Of a stretch of DNA of 64,000 bases, positions 42,937 through 51,833 are shown piece by piece. This DNA comes from Nocardia niwae NBRC 108934 = DSM 45340. GTDB lineage: Bacteria > Actinomycetota > Actinomycetes > Mycobacteriales > Mycobacteriaceae. Position numbers and translations under genes: made by a program. The stretch lies in contig NZ_BDCK01000023.1 in NCBI RefSeq assembly GCF_001613465.1, positions 62,001-126,000 of the forward strand. Reading direction: 5' to 3'. How positions within the stretch are numbered: the first letter of the stretch is position 1; the number at the start of each line of letters is the position of its first letter. The notes below the pieces were generated by a model. It was not told the origin of the DNA. It saw nothing but the letters and a program-made list of their open reading frames with translations, and did not search any database.

Positions 42937-42953
42937 CGATGCCAATGGCATCG
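42937..42953. promoter_or_regulatory. 17-bp palindrome CGATGCCA-A-TGGCATCG, TetR operator
   Basis: Perfect 8-bp arms with a one-base centre, 21 bp upstream of the tetR start codon and 100 bp from the epimerase start. Size and position are typical of TetR sites. Confidence 0.65.
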
Positions 42954-43053
42954 AATTTATATTCGTGCTTCCGATGTGCGGCCATTGTCGCGTGCGCCGC
43001 GGGCGCGGCGCCGGTGGACCGAACGACGGAATCCGTGATGACGAAGGAACGAA

Positions 43054-44130
43054 ATGGGCGGATCGAAGGACATTCCGGCGGACACCGGCACGGCGACACG
43101 AGGAGCGGACGGGGACGGAAGGCAGCCGGCAACCGGTCTGCGCATCGCCGTCACCGGCGGCACCGGCTACCTCGGCGCCCACACCGTCTCCGCCCTGCTG
43201 CGGGCGGGGCACCGCATCGTCCTGCTGGTCCATCCCAGCGAATCCATCTCGGCGGTCGTCGGCATGTTCGACGCCCCGCCCGAAGCGCTCTCGGTGCTGC
43301 CGGGGGACATCCGCGACCCGAAGACGGTCGAGGCTCTGCTCGACGGATGCGACGCCGTCCTGCACGCGGCAGGCGTGGTCGGCACCGACAACCGGCGCGA
43401 GCAACTGATGTGGGAGGTCAACGTCCACGCGACCGCCACTGTCCTGACTCGCGCTAGCGCGCTCGGCCTGGACCCGATCGTGCACGTCGCCAGCTACAGC
43501 GCACTGTTCCCCAGTCCCGATCCGGTCATCACGCCCGACAGCCCGACCGCGCCGGGGCGCAGTGCCTACGGCCGCACCAAGTCGGCCGCCGATCGGATCG
43601 CGCGGGCGTTGCAGGCCGCGGGCGCTCCGGTCGTGATCACCTACCCGTCCAGCGTCGTCGGCCCCGGCCTCGGGGCGCAGGCCGGGATCACCTCCGACGG
43701 CTGGGGCGCCATCCTGCGGGCCCGCGTCGCTCCGCGCATCCGCGGTGGGATGCAGATGATCGACGTCCGGGACGTGGCCGCGGTGCACGCCGCCGTCATG
43801 CGCCCGGGTCTCGGGCCACGGCGTTATCTGTGCGGCGGCCGTATGGTGGCGTTCGACGAGATCGTGGACATCCTGGAAGGCGCGGTGGGACAGCGTATCC
43901 GCCGGATCCCGGTGCCGAATGCCGCGCTGCTGGGACTCGGACGGCTCACCGACGCCGCCGCCCGATTCCTGCCGATCAGCGCGGGTCTCAGCTACGAGGC
44001 CGCGTGGTTGCTGACCACCGCCACGCCGACCGACGACTCCCGCACGCTGGCCGAACTCGATCTGCGCTGGCGGCCCATCCGTGAAGCGATCGTCGACTCC
44101 GTGCGGCACGAAGCCGGTTCGCGGACGTGA
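43054..44130 (+). CDS. NAD-dependent epimerase/dehydratase (extended SDR)
   Basis: 358 residues with about 30 extra N-terminal residues before the Rossmann motif GGTGYLGAHTVSALL (residues about 35-49). Active-site Ser in HVASYSA and YGRTKSAADRI giving YxxxK. DVRDVAAVHAAVM and the C-terminal RRYLCGGR region are typical of dihydroflavonol-reductase-like/3-beta-HSD-like SDRs. Controlled by the divergent TetR gene. Substrate unknown. Confidence 0.87.
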   Translation: MGGSKDIPADTGTATRGADGDGRQPATGLRIAVTGGTGYLGAHTVSALLRAGHRIVLLVHPSESISAVVGMFDAPPEALSVLPGDIRDPKTVEALLDGCDAVLHAAGVVGTDNRREQLMWEVNVHATATVLTRASALGLDPIVHVASYSALFPSPDPVITPDSPTAPGRSAYGRTKSAADRIARALQAAGAPVVITYPSSVVGPGLGAQAGITSDGWGAILRARVAPRIRGGMQMIDVRDVAAVHAAVMRPGLGPRRYLCGGRMVAFDEIVDILEGAVGQRIRRIPVPNAALLGLGRLTDAAARFLPISAGLSYEAAWLLTTATPTDDSRTLAELDLRWRPIREAIVDSVRHEAGSRT

Positions 44131-44133
44131 CGG

Positions 44134-44904
44134 TCAGATCAGCTCCCGGGAAATGGCCGCCACCAGACCGCCATCGATCACCAAATCCTGCCCGTTGATG
44201 TAAGACGCCTCGGCGGAGGCGAGGAATGCCACGGCGTCGGCCACCTCGTCGGCGGTGCCCAACCGGCGGCTCGCCACTTCGGCGAGCACGGCGGCGTGCG
44301 CGCCGGGGCTGACGTTGTCGTGGAACATCGGGGTCTGGATGTACCCGGGACTTACCGAATTGACTCGAATCCCCTTGGGGCCCAGCTCCGCGGCGAGCGT
44401 GCGGGCCAGGTTGTGCACGGCCGCCTTGGTGGCCGCGTACAGCGTGGCGCCGGGCAGGCCGCGATGCAGCGTCCACGACGCGTTGATGACGACCGACGCG
44501 TGCTCCGACAGCAGCGGCAGCGCCTTCTGGATGGTGAAGAACACGCCCTTGAAATTCGTGTCCACCACCCGGTCGAACTCGTCCTCGGTGATCTCGGCGC
44601 TCGGCTGGAAGGACGCGACCCCCGCGTTGGCGAAGACCACGTCGAGGTGGCCGTGCCGGTCGTGGAGGGCGGCGGCGAGCGCGTCGAGGTCGGCCAGACG
44701 TCCCGCGTCGGCTCGGATCGCGGTGACTCGCTCGCCACCGTGCAGTGTTTCGACCGCCGCGTCCAGCCGCGCCTTGTCCCGGCCGGTGATCACCACCTGC
44801 GCGCCTTCGGCGAGCAGCCGTCGTGCGGCGGCCAGCCCCATGCCGCTCGAGCCGCCGGTGACCAGCGCGACCTTACCGTCGAATCGGGAGATGTTGTGCG
44901 TCAT
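44134..44904 (-). CDS. Classical SDR oxidoreductase
   Basis: 256 residues. TGGSSGMG (16-23), NAG motif, catalytic Ser143, Tyr156 and Lys160 (YAATK), and PGYIQTPMF after the active site. A typical glucose-1-dehydrogenase/ketoacyl-reductase-like SDR with NAD(P)H. It converges with the epimerase (4 bp gap) and is divergent from nothing; the XRE-type regulator lies upstream on the same strand with 76 bp between. Confidence 0.92.
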   Translation of the reverse strand: MTHNISRFDGKVALVTGGSSGMGLAAARRLLAEGAQVVITGRDKARLDAAVETLHGGERVTAIRADAGRLADLDALAAALHDRHGHLDVVFANAGVASFQPSAEITEDEFDRVVDTNFKGVFFTIQKALPLLSEHASVVINASWTLHRGLPGATLYAATKAAVHNLARTLAAELGPKGIRVNSVSPGYIQTPMFHDNVSPGAHAAVLAEVASRRLGTADEVADAVAFLASAEASYINGQDLVIDGGLVAAISRELI

Positions 44905-44980
44905 GGGAATCAGCGTGCCGAAGGTCCCGGCAGGCGAACAGTGTCCAGTCGACCTGGGTGTGGCACCACCAGGCTACGGG

Positions 44981-45829
44981 TCACGCCGGGGTGGCGAGCC
45001 CGAGCCGTAGCAGGTCGTCCACCCGTTGCGCGGTGCCGGTGCCCGGCTGCGGGTTGTAGAGCACCAGGAACCAGCCGGGATGGTCGGCCACCGCGAGGGT
45101 GGTCGTGTCGAACAGTAGGTCACCGGCGTCGGGATGGCGCACCGCCTTCACGGCCTGCACGGCGGCGTCCACGTCGTGGCGAGCCCACAGCTGATCGAAC
45201 TCGGCGCTCGCGGCGCTGAGTTCGTCGATCACCCGGCCGAACTCGGGGTCGTCGGGGGCGTGCGCCGCGTCGGCACGGAAAGCGGCGACGACCGCGGGCG
45301 CGATCGCGCCCCACGCCACGTGCATGCCCCGGTACCGGGGATTGGTGAAGAAGGAGACCAGGCAGTTGCGGTCGGCATCGCCGAACCCGAAGACCGATCG
45401 CGCCGCCTCGTTGACCGCGAGCAGATTCCAATAGCGATCGCGCAGCACCGCGGGCCGCGCACCCCACGCGTCGAGCAGCCGACGCAACTCGGGGGTGACC
45501 TCGGTGTCGCGCGTCCGGCCGGGCGGCGGGTTGAGACCGGCGAGCAGATACAGATGCGTCCGCTCCGGCCCGGACAGGCGCAGTGCCGTGCCTATCGCGT
45601 CGAGCACCTCCGCCGACACGGTGATGTCACGTCCCTGTTCCAGCCAGGTGTACCAGGACACACCCACACCGGCGAGCAACGCGACCTCTTCCCGCCGCAG
45701 GCCGGGTGTGCGCCGTCGGCCTCCTGTCGGCAGGCCGACGTCTGTAGGTGTGAGCCGGGCGCGGCGGGTGCGGAGGAACTCGCGCAGCTGGACGCGCCGG
45801 TGTGGCGCCGCTGGGGATTCGCTGGCCAT
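44981..45829 (-). CDS. XRE-family regulator with MmyB-like ligand domain
   Basis: 282 residues from ATG 45829. The HTH_3-type domain (REFLRTRRARLTPTDVGLPTGG, LRREEVALLAGVGVSWYTWLEQG) is followed by the MmyB-like ligand-binding fold (RYWNLLAVNEAARSVFG ... ). This family is common in actinomycetes and usually controls a neighbouring oxidoreductase, here the SDR immediately downstream on the same strand. A decayed copy of its N-terminal coding region lies upstream. Confidence 0.9.
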   Translation of the reverse strand: MASESPAAPHRRVQLREFLRTRRARLTPTDVGLPTGGRRRTPGLRREEVALLAGVGVSWYTWLEQGRDITVSAEVLDAIGTALRLSGPERTHLYLLAGLNPPPGRTRDTEVTPELRRLLDAWGARPAVLRDRYWNLLAVNEAARSVFGFGDADRNCLVSFFTNPRYRGMHVAWGAIAPAVVAAFRADAAHAPDDPEFGRVIDELSAASAEFDQLWARHDVDAAVQAVKAVRHPDAGDLLFDTTTLAVADHPGWFLVLYNPQPGTGTAQRVDDLLRLGLATPA

Positions 45830-45881
45830 ATGCCACCGTAACAATCAGTGCGCCGGGTCGTGTGGTCAGTTAGAACCGCGG

Positions 45882-46003
45882 GCCGGGTGCGTGCCGTCGG
45901 CGTCCCGTCGGCACGTCGACCTCCGCGGCGTGAGCCGCGCTCCGCGGGTTCGGAGGAACTCACTCGTGCGGGGCGCGCCGGTGTGGCGCCGCTGAGGATC
46001 CGC
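45882..46003 (-). pseudogene. Decayed tandem duplicate of the regulator's N-terminal region
   Basis: This 122-bp stretch is colinear with 45701-45822 (inside the XRE gene) at a constant offset of 180-181 bp, including the shared block GCGCCGGTGTGGCGCCGCTG. On the minus strand it reads APHRRAPRTSEFLRTRGARLTP, compared with APHRRVQLREFLRTRRARLTP. It soon loses the reading frame, so it is a fragment, not a gene. Confidence 0.6.
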
Positions 46004-46034
46004 ACCGTATTCACGGCACCAACCGGCGTGCGGA

Positions 46035-47270
46035 TCAGTTCCCGAGATACACCGGGAACGATTCGAGATCGTTCTGGGTGAGCACCGGGAGGTTGCGGAT
46101 CTGTTCGACCGGCACGGCGAAGCGCAGATCGGGGAAGCGGGTGAACAAGGCGGGCAGGGCGATTCCCGCCTCGAGGCGGGCGAGCGCCGCGCCGGGGCAG
46201 ATATGTGGGCCGAATCCGAAAGCCAAGTGCCGGTTGGCGGTCGGGCGGGCGACGTCGAAGTCGTCGGCGTCGTCGCCGTGTACGGCGAAGTCGCGGCCGA
46301 TCGCGCGGTAGGACATGACCACTCCTTCGCCCTGCTCGATGACGGTGCCGCCGACGGCGATGTCCTCGGTGGCGAAACGCATCAGCAGGTGGGTCACCGG
46401 ACTGTCCCAGCGCAGGGTCTCCTCCACCGCCGCGTCCCAGGTGAGGTCACCGGCGCGGATGGCGCTCAACTGGTCCGGCCGCCCCAGCAGCGCGCGCACG
46501 GCGTTGAGGATGAGACCGATCGTGGTTTCGTGCCCGGCGGCCACCAGCGCCTTCAGGTTGCCCACCACCTCTTCCTCGGTCAGCGGCTCGGTGTCGTCGC
46601 CGCCGACGATGAAGGCGCTGGTCAGGTCGTCGGTCGGGTCGGCGGCCTTCTTGCGCACCAGGTCGGTGAAATAGACGTCCAGCTCGTCGATCACCCGCAG
46701 CCGTTCGTCCTGCGGTGTGAGCAGCGAGAAGAACGCCTTGTACCAGTCGAGCAGCATCGGATGATCGGCGCGGTCCACTCCCATCAGCTCACTGATGACC
46801 CGCATCGGCAGCGGATAGGCGAACACCGTCTTCAAGTCGACCGCCGCGCCGTCGCGTCCCGCCTCGGCGAGATCCTCCAGCAGTTCGGCGGTCATCCGCT
46901 CGATCGCCGGGCGCAACGCGTCCAGCCTGCGTTTGGTCAGCGCCTGGGTGGTCTTGATCCGCAGCCTGCGGTGCTCGGGACCGTCGACGGTGAACATGGA
47001 ACGGCCCGCGTCGATCATGCCGATCAGCGGCCACTGCCTGGTCACCGCGCCGGACTGCCACAGCGACCACGCGCCGATGTCCTTGACCAGCCGGGTGTCG
47101 ACCAGCAGTTGCCTGGCCAGCGCGTGCTGGGTGACGGTCCAGGCGGGCACGCCGAGCAGCTCGATCCGGGCGAGCGGACCGGCGGCACGAAGCAGGCTGG
47201 TCTCGCCACCGAGATCGCCGACCATCGGATCGATGACAAGGGTCGTTGCGTGTGGGCATTCTCTGCTCAC
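46035..47270 (-). CDS. cvnF: Conservon 2 CvnF: CYP154-like cytochrome P450
   Basis: 411 residues with a full P450 core: I-helix AGHETTIG, ExxR as EETLR, heme loop FGFGPHICPG with the Cys ligand (Pro follows it, as in many CYP154/CYP107-like proteins). GTG start overlaps the upstream CvnE stop (GTGA). Colinear with the CYP154-like enzymes of conservon 1. Probably catalytically competent, needing external redox partners. Confidence 0.88.
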   Translation of the reverse strand: MSRECPHATTLVIDPMVGDLGGETSLLRAAGPLARIELLGVPAWTVTQHALARQLLVDTRLVKDIGAWSLWQSGAVTRQWPLIGMIDAGRSMFTVDGPEHRRLRIKTTQALTKRRLDALRPAIERMTAELLEDLAEAGRDGAAVDLKTVFAYPLPMRVISELMGVDRADHPMLLDWYKAFFSLLTPQDERLRVIDELDVYFTDLVRKKAADPTDDLTSAFIVGGDDTEPLTEEEVVGNLKALVAAGHETTIGLILNAVRALLGRPDQLSAIRAGDLTWDAAVEETLRWDSPVTHLLMRFATEDIAVGGTVIEQGEGVVMSYRAIGRDFAVHGDDADDFDVARPTANRHLAFGFGPHICPGAALARLEAGIALPALFTRFPDLRFAVPVEQIRNLPVLTQNDLESFPVYLGN

Positions 47271-48538
47271 GGGGTACCTCCGACGGCGCGAACGGGTGTG
47301 AAGCGGACAGGCAGGGATGTCATGCCGCGCAGGAACGCCGACGGTCGCCGGACCAGGTTCTGGGCGGGTACCGCCAAGTCGAGGTCGGGCAGCCGGTCGA
47401 GCAGCACCTCGATGCCGGTGCGCGCGATGACCTCGGCGATCTCCTGCGCGGGGAAGGGGCAGCGGTATTCGCCGTAGCTGAACGCGAAGTGCGCGCTGTT
47501 GCCGGTGTGCGCGGGATCGGCGCCGTCGGAAACATGCTGGCGCACGTGCGGATCGGCGTTGGCCGCGGCCAGGCCGAGCAGCAGCATGTCACCGGCCCGG
47601 ATGACCTTGTCGCCCAGCCGCGTGTCACGGGCGGCCCAGCGCCCGGCCAGGATCTGCGTCGGCGTGTCCTCCCACAGCACTTCGTTCATCGCCTGGCCCA
47701 CGCTGTGGCGCCCGCCGCCGAGCGCGGCGGCGAACCGGTCGTCGGTGAGCATCAGCCGCACCGAGTTCCCGATCCAGTCGGCCGTGGGCAGATACCCCGC
47801 GGCGGTGACCGCCATGAGGTCCAGGACGTATTCCTGGTCGGTGAACGGGCCGGGATGCGTGAGCATCCAGGACACGAGGTCGCCGCCCCGCGCGGCCTTC
47901 TTGGTCGCCAGCAGGCGCTGCATGTGCTCGGCGAACTGCTGGTGGGCGGCCTGGGCGTCGGCCCCGCCGTCGGCAAGCGTCTTCATCGTCCAGGCCAGCC
48001 GCGGTCCGTCCTCGTCGGGGAAGCCGAGGACCCGCGCCAGCGCCAGCACCGGCAGCGGCTCGGCGAAATCGGCGACCAGCTCCGCTTCGCCCCGGCCACA
48101 GAACCCGTCGATCAAGCGGTCGGCCAAGTCCTCGCAGGTGCGGCGCAATGCGAAGGTGTCGACCGTCTCCAGCGCGGGCTCCACCATCGCCACGTGTCTG
48201 CGGTGTTCCGCGCCCGCGGTGAAATAGATCGACGGCATCGGCTGCCCGACCATCGGCAGCAGCGGCCAGTCCGGCGGGATGTTCGGCCACTGGTTCCACC
48301 GGCCGACGTCGCGCGGAAACAACTCGGGATCACTGGTCACCTGGTGCAATTCGCGGTAGCCGATGACCAGCCAGGCGGGCACGCCGCCGGGCAGCTCGAC
48401 GGCGGCCACCGCGCCGTGCTCGCGGCGCATCTCGTGATAGAGCTGATGTGGGTCGGTGTGGAAACGCGGGCCGCTCAACATGACCGGCGCTGTGTGGCCG
48501 GGGCAGCTGTCGGTGGAACTCGGCGCGGGCGTGGTCAT
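47267..48538 (-). CDS. cvnE: Conservon 2 CvnE: CYP157-type P450 lacking ExxR
   Basis: 423 residues. K-helix reads Glu-Val-Leu-Trp (NEVLWEDTP), so the ExxR arginine is missing as in the conservon-1 copies. The I-helix AAGYLPTADW lacks the acid-Thr pair. Heme loop AFSYGEYRCPF still has the Cys. Divergent from the conservon-1 trio in sequence, indicating ancient loss of the motif. Overlaps cvnD (ATGA) and cvnF (GTGA), forming a tight cistron. Confidence 0.86.
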   Translation of the reverse strand: MTTPAPSSTDSCPGHTAPVMLSGPRFHTDPHQLYHEMRREHGAVAAVELPGGVPAWLVIGYRELHQVTSDPELFPRDVGRWNQWPNIPPDWPLLPMVGQPMPSIYFTAGAEHRRHVAMVEPALETVDTFALRRTCEDLADRLIDGFCGRGEAELVADFAEPLPVLALARVLGFPDEDGPRLAWTMKTLADGGADAQAAHQQFAEHMQRLLATKKAARGGDLVSWMLTHPGPFTDQEYVLDLMAVTAAGYLPTADWIGNSVRLMLTDDRFAAALGGGRHSVGQAMNEVLWEDTPTQILAGRWAARDTRLGDKVIRAGDMLLLGLAAANADPHVRQHVSDGADPAHTGNSAHFAFSYGEYRCPFPAQEIAEVIARTGIEVLLDRLPDLDLAVPAQNLVRRPSAFLRGMTSLPVRFTPVRAVGGTP

Positions 48539-49179
48539 GACGCGGCCTCCGGAGTCGGGAACAGGGGTCGCCGGGCCGCCGGGGCCGGCGCGAGGGAGTA
48601 GAGGTGCTCGACGAGCGTGATGAGGACGCCCTTGCCGGACTCGCGGGAGCGGGCGTCGCAGTCGATCACCGGCACGTGCGGATCCAGGTCCAGCGCGTCA
48701 CGGACTTCGTCGGGGCGGTGCCCGCCGCCGAAGTCGTTGCAGGCCACGACGAACGGCGTGCGCTGGTGTTCCAGCCGGTCCACGGCGTACCAGGAATCGG
48801 CGATCCGGTGCGGATCGACCAGCACGATCGCGCCGAGCGCGCCGGTGAACAGCCGATCCCAGAGGAACCGGAATCGCTCCTGCCCGGGTGCGCCGAACAG
48901 ATACAGCACGTGCTCGTCATCGATGGTGATCCGCCCGAAGTCGAAGGCGACGGTCGTGGTCGCCTTCCCCGGCGCGCCACTGGGATCGTCGATCTCCAGC
49001 CCCTCGTCGGTCATGATCGCCTCGGTGTCGAGGGGGCGGATCTCGCTGACAGCGCGGACCATGGTCGTCTTGCCCACGCCGAAACCGCCGACTATGACGA
49101 TCTTCAATCCCCGCGTCGTCGCCTGATGCAGGGGTGCGTCCGCGCGGGTGGGGCGCGGGTCAGAGTTTGCGAAGTCCAA
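48535..49179 (-). CDS. cvnD: Conservon 2 CvnD: small Ras-like GTPase
   Basis: 214 residues from TTG 49179, which lies inside cvnC at the position exactly homologous to the ATG start of the other CvnD. P-loop GGFGVGKTT, G3 GAPGQER, G4-like CNDFGG, and CDARSRESGKG near G5. A MglA-like conservon GTPase paired with CvnB. An upstream open extension exists but reads as antisense-type sequence. Confidence 0.85.
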   Translation of the reverse strand: MDFANSDPRPTRADAPLHQATTRGLKIVIVGGFGVGKTTMVRAVSEIRPLDTEAIMTDEGLEIDDPSGAPGKATTTVAFDFGRITIDDEHVLYLFGAPGQERFRFLWDRLFTGALGAIVLVDPHRIADSWYAVDRLEHQRTPFVVACNDFGGGHRPDEVRDALDLDPHVPVIDCDARSRESGKGVLITLVEHLYSLAPAPAARRPLFPTPEAAS

Positions 49180-49525
49180 CGAGCACCTTCTCGAGCGTCG
49201 TGGTGTCGGGCAGGGAGTGCCAGGGCGAACCGGGTGCGGCGGCATGCGGAGGGCGCACGGTGACCTTGCCCGCGTGCAGCAGGTCCGACAGCAGGATGGT
49301 GGCGATGCCGACCGGGATCCGCAGTTCGGCGGCGATTTCCACGACGGCGGTCGGGGCACGGCACAGCTCGAGGATCGCGACGTGCTCGGACTGCATACCC
49401 GGCGTCGGCGCGCACTCGCTGACCACCAGGGTGACCAGGTCGAAGGTGTCGGAGTCCGGCTTGCTGCGCCCGCCGGTCAGCGTGTAGAGCCGGTCGGGGT
49501 CGTCGTCGCGGCCTGACCTGATCAC
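49160..49525 (-). CDS. cvnC: Conservon 2 CvnC: DUF742 protein
   Basis: 121 residues of the DUF742 family: RLYTLTGGRSKPDSDTFDLVTLVV, then ILELCRAPTAVVEIAAELRIPVGIATILLSDLLHAGKVTV, and ending EKVLVGLRKL. GTG start overlaps the cvnB stop by four bases; the end overlaps cvnD. Confidence 0.87.
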   Translation of the reverse strand: MIRSGRDDDPDRLYTLTGGRSKPDSDTFDLVTLVVSECAPTPGMQSEHVAILELCRAPTAVVEIAAELRIPVGIATILLSDLLHAGKVTVRPPHAAAPGSPWHSLPDTTTLEKVLVGLRKL

Positions 49526-49938
49526 GACACGCCCGCTCCCGGAAAGCGAGGTGCCGACGCCAAGTGTTCGCCGAGCTGTTCCACCAGCTCGCGCATGTTG
49601 TGGCCGACCAGTCCGGCGTCCGCGTCCTCGTCGGCGACGACCGCGATGTGCGCGCCCAGCCCGGCCTCGACGATGAACAGGATGCCGCCGTAGAACTCGG
49701 TCATCGACTGGCGTACCCCGGCCCGGCCGTCGCCGAATTCCACCGAGGCGCCGTGCGAGAGGCTCTGGATGCCCGCGGCGATGGCGGCGAGCTGGTCGGC
49801 CCCGTCCACGGTGAGTTCGGGCGTGTGACAGATCTTCAACCCGTCGCTGGACAGCAGCAGGGCATGCCTGGTGCGCGGCGTGCGGGTGAGCAGCTGTTCC
49901 AACAGCCAGCTCAGCTGGGCGGTCTCGGAGGTCGTCAT
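49522..49938 (-). CDS. cvnB: Conservon 2 CvnB: Roadblock/LC7 protein
   Basis: 138 residues, a single Roadblock fold (LSWLLEQLLTRTPRTRHALLLSSDG, IAAGIQSLSHGASVEFGDG, GGILFIVEAGLGAHIAVVA). The ATG overlaps the cvnA stop (ATGA). Likely a GTPase-regulating subunit for CvnD, as in conservon 1. Confidence 0.88.
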   Translation of the reverse strand: MTTSETAQLSWLLEQLLTRTPRTRHALLLSSDGLKICHTPELTVDGADQLAAIAAGIQSLSHGASVEFGDGRAGVRQSMTEFYGGILFIVEAGLGAHIAVVADEDADAGLVGHNMRELVEQLGEHLASAPRFPGAGVS

Positions 49939-51437
49939 CGTTCGTTCTCCACGGAGATGGAAGGGGCGGGGGAGGGGACGGCGGCGCTGCCGGTCGCGGG
50001 CCTGGTCACCGCGCGCTGGAACGCGCCGAGCGCATCCGGCCGTGCCGCGGGAGGCGCCGGCACGGGTGGCTCCGGTGTGGCGAGCCCATCGGGGTGGACG
50101 GCGGCCAGCGTGCTGCCTCGCCGCCGCTTGGGCAGTACCGGGCTCGCACCTGTGGAGGAGTGCTCGGCGGTAGGGGCGCGCGTTGTGCCGGGTGTCACGG
50201 GCTCCGGATCGGCGTGTGCGGGGCCCGGCGGCGTGATGGCGGCGGCGCGACCGCGGGCGACAGGCAGCGCGCCGGTGGTGGTGGACGGCTGCGGCCGCTC
50301 CACCCGGGTGGTGAGATCGCGCGGTATCACGACGACCACGGCGGTGCCGCCGATGGCGGAGGGCCGGAAGGAGACGGTGAGCCCGTGCTTGCGCGCGAGA
50401 TTGCCCACCACGGCGAGACCGAGCCTGGTCCCGGTGAGCGAGGACAGGTCGGCGCCCGCGCCGCGGGTGCCCGGGCCGCGGGTGCCCGGGCCGGTGACCG
50501 CCACCGCCGCCTCGGCGCGGCGCAGCGCCGACTCGCTCATGACCAGCCCGCTGTCCTCGATGGTGATGATGACGCCCGCGGGTACCTCGGCGGCGTAGAC
50601 GTGCACCTCGGTGGTGGGCGGGGAGAAGTTGCAGGCGTTGTCGAGCAGCTCCGCCACCGTGTGCATGATGCCCTCCGCGGCGTGCCCGGAGACAGCGATA
50701 TCGGCGATCGCGCGCAACCGCACCCGCTGATAGCCCGCCACGCGTCCCATCGCGCCGCGCAGAATCGATTCCATGGCAATGGGTTTGGCCCACCGGCGGC
50801 CGGATCGCGCGCCGCTGAGCACGGCGATGCTGTCGGCCAGCCTGCCCGCCTGGGCGGTGCGGTGATCCAGCTGCAGCAGATCGGCGAGCACGGTGGGATC
50901 GCCGTGGCGGTGTTCCATCTCGCGCAGCTCCGCCAGCATGCTGGTGGTCATCGCCTGCATGCGCCCCGCGGCGCCCGCGAAGGCCGCCATGGCCGCGGTA
51001 CGACGGCTCTCGCTGGTCTCGGCGCGCGCTTGGTAATCGGCGACGGCCGCGGTCGCCGCGGTGACCTCGGCCCGCGCGCCCGCGGTGGCGAGTGCGCGGT
51101 CGTCCCGGGCCCGGACCGCCACGTGCCGGGCATACCGGGCTTGCCTGCGGAAGTGGACCGCCGCCGTCACCGCCGCGCACAGGGCGAGGGCCGCGGCGGT
51201 GGCACCGGCCGCGAGCGCGATCCGGAATTCCACGGGTGCGTAGTACACCGCCGCCGTGACGGCGGCCGTGCTCGCGACAACGCAGGCCGACAATGTCGCG
51301 TACGGCGTTTTCGGGTGGCCGACAGCGTCTTCGACGGGCTTACTCGCCGCCGCGTTCAACTCTGACAAGTTCCGTACTTCCGCACTCGCGCTCACCGGCC
51401 GGGAAATGGCATCATTGCCCCCTTCCGCGTGCCCCAT
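49935..51437 (-). CDS. cvnA: Conservon 2 CvnA: sensor-kinase-like ATPase protein
   Basis: 500 residues from ATG 51437 (GGGGTGG upstream; the frame is open further but loses plausible composition). Two hydrophobic segments near residues 50-95, a coiled linker, an LDH-type degenerate HisKA (LQLDHRTAQAGRLADSIAVL), then an intact HATPase: N-box LLDNACNFSPP, G1 EDSGLVMS, G2 RLGLAVVGNLARKHGL. A long Pro/Ala/Thr-rich C-terminal tail contains PKRRRGST, resembling the PKRRRR patch of the conservon-1 copy. Confidence 0.85.
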   Translation of the reverse strand: MGHAEGGNDAISRPVSASAEVRNLSELNAAASKPVEDAVGHPKTPYATLSACVVASTAAVTAAVYYAPVEFRIALAAGATAAALALCAAVTAAVHFRRQARYARHVAVRARDDRALATAGARAEVTAATAAVADYQARAETSESRRTAAMAAFAGAAGRMQAMTTSMLAELREMEHRHGDPTVLADLLQLDHRTAQAGRLADSIAVLSGARSGRRWAKPIAMESILRGAMGRVAGYQRVRLRAIADIAVSGHAAEGIMHTVAELLDNACNFSPPTTEVHVYAAEVPAGVIITIEDSGLVMSESALRRAEAAVAVTGPGTRGPGTRGAGADLSSLTGTRLGLAVVGNLARKHGLTVSFRPSAIGGTAVVVVIPRDLTTRVERPQPSTTTGALPVARGRAAAITPPGPAHADPEPVTPGTTRAPTAEHSSTGASPVLPKRRRGSTLAAVHPDGLATPEPPVPAPPAARPDALGAFQRAVTRPATGSAAVPSPAPSISVENER

Positions 51438-51833
51438 CCACCCCAAATACGCAGACCGGCAAGCAGTTTCGAAATATCGCGGCCCGAGCATAGCGGGCGG
51501 GCCGGTGCGGCGCCACTCGGGCGGATTTCGAAGGAGCGGCGTACGGGTGAATATTCCCAGGACCGTGTAGATGCTCGGATTACGCTGGTGCGGGCCGAAA
51601 AGCGCGCCACGAGAGCGGGGTCGGTGAAAGAATTGCCGAATTCCTGTTTGCCTGGAATTCACTATCGGCGGGCCGGGCTCGTGCGGGCCGCGGTATTCCG
51701 GCGCGGTATTCGAAATCTAGATTATCGGTGCGCCGGGTTGTCGTGGCGGTGCGAGGTGAGCGTGCCGAGGCGGTGTGGCCGGCCCGCCGGGCTGCTGGGC
51801 CGGGGGCCGAAACCGAGCCGCTGTCGTGACCGA
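51438..51833. other. Promoter region of conservon 2, no gene
   Basis: 396 bp between cvnA of conservon 2 and the EspR-like gene, both transcribed leftward. No coding frame. Should contain the conservon-2 promoter; no confident elements. Confidence 0.4.
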
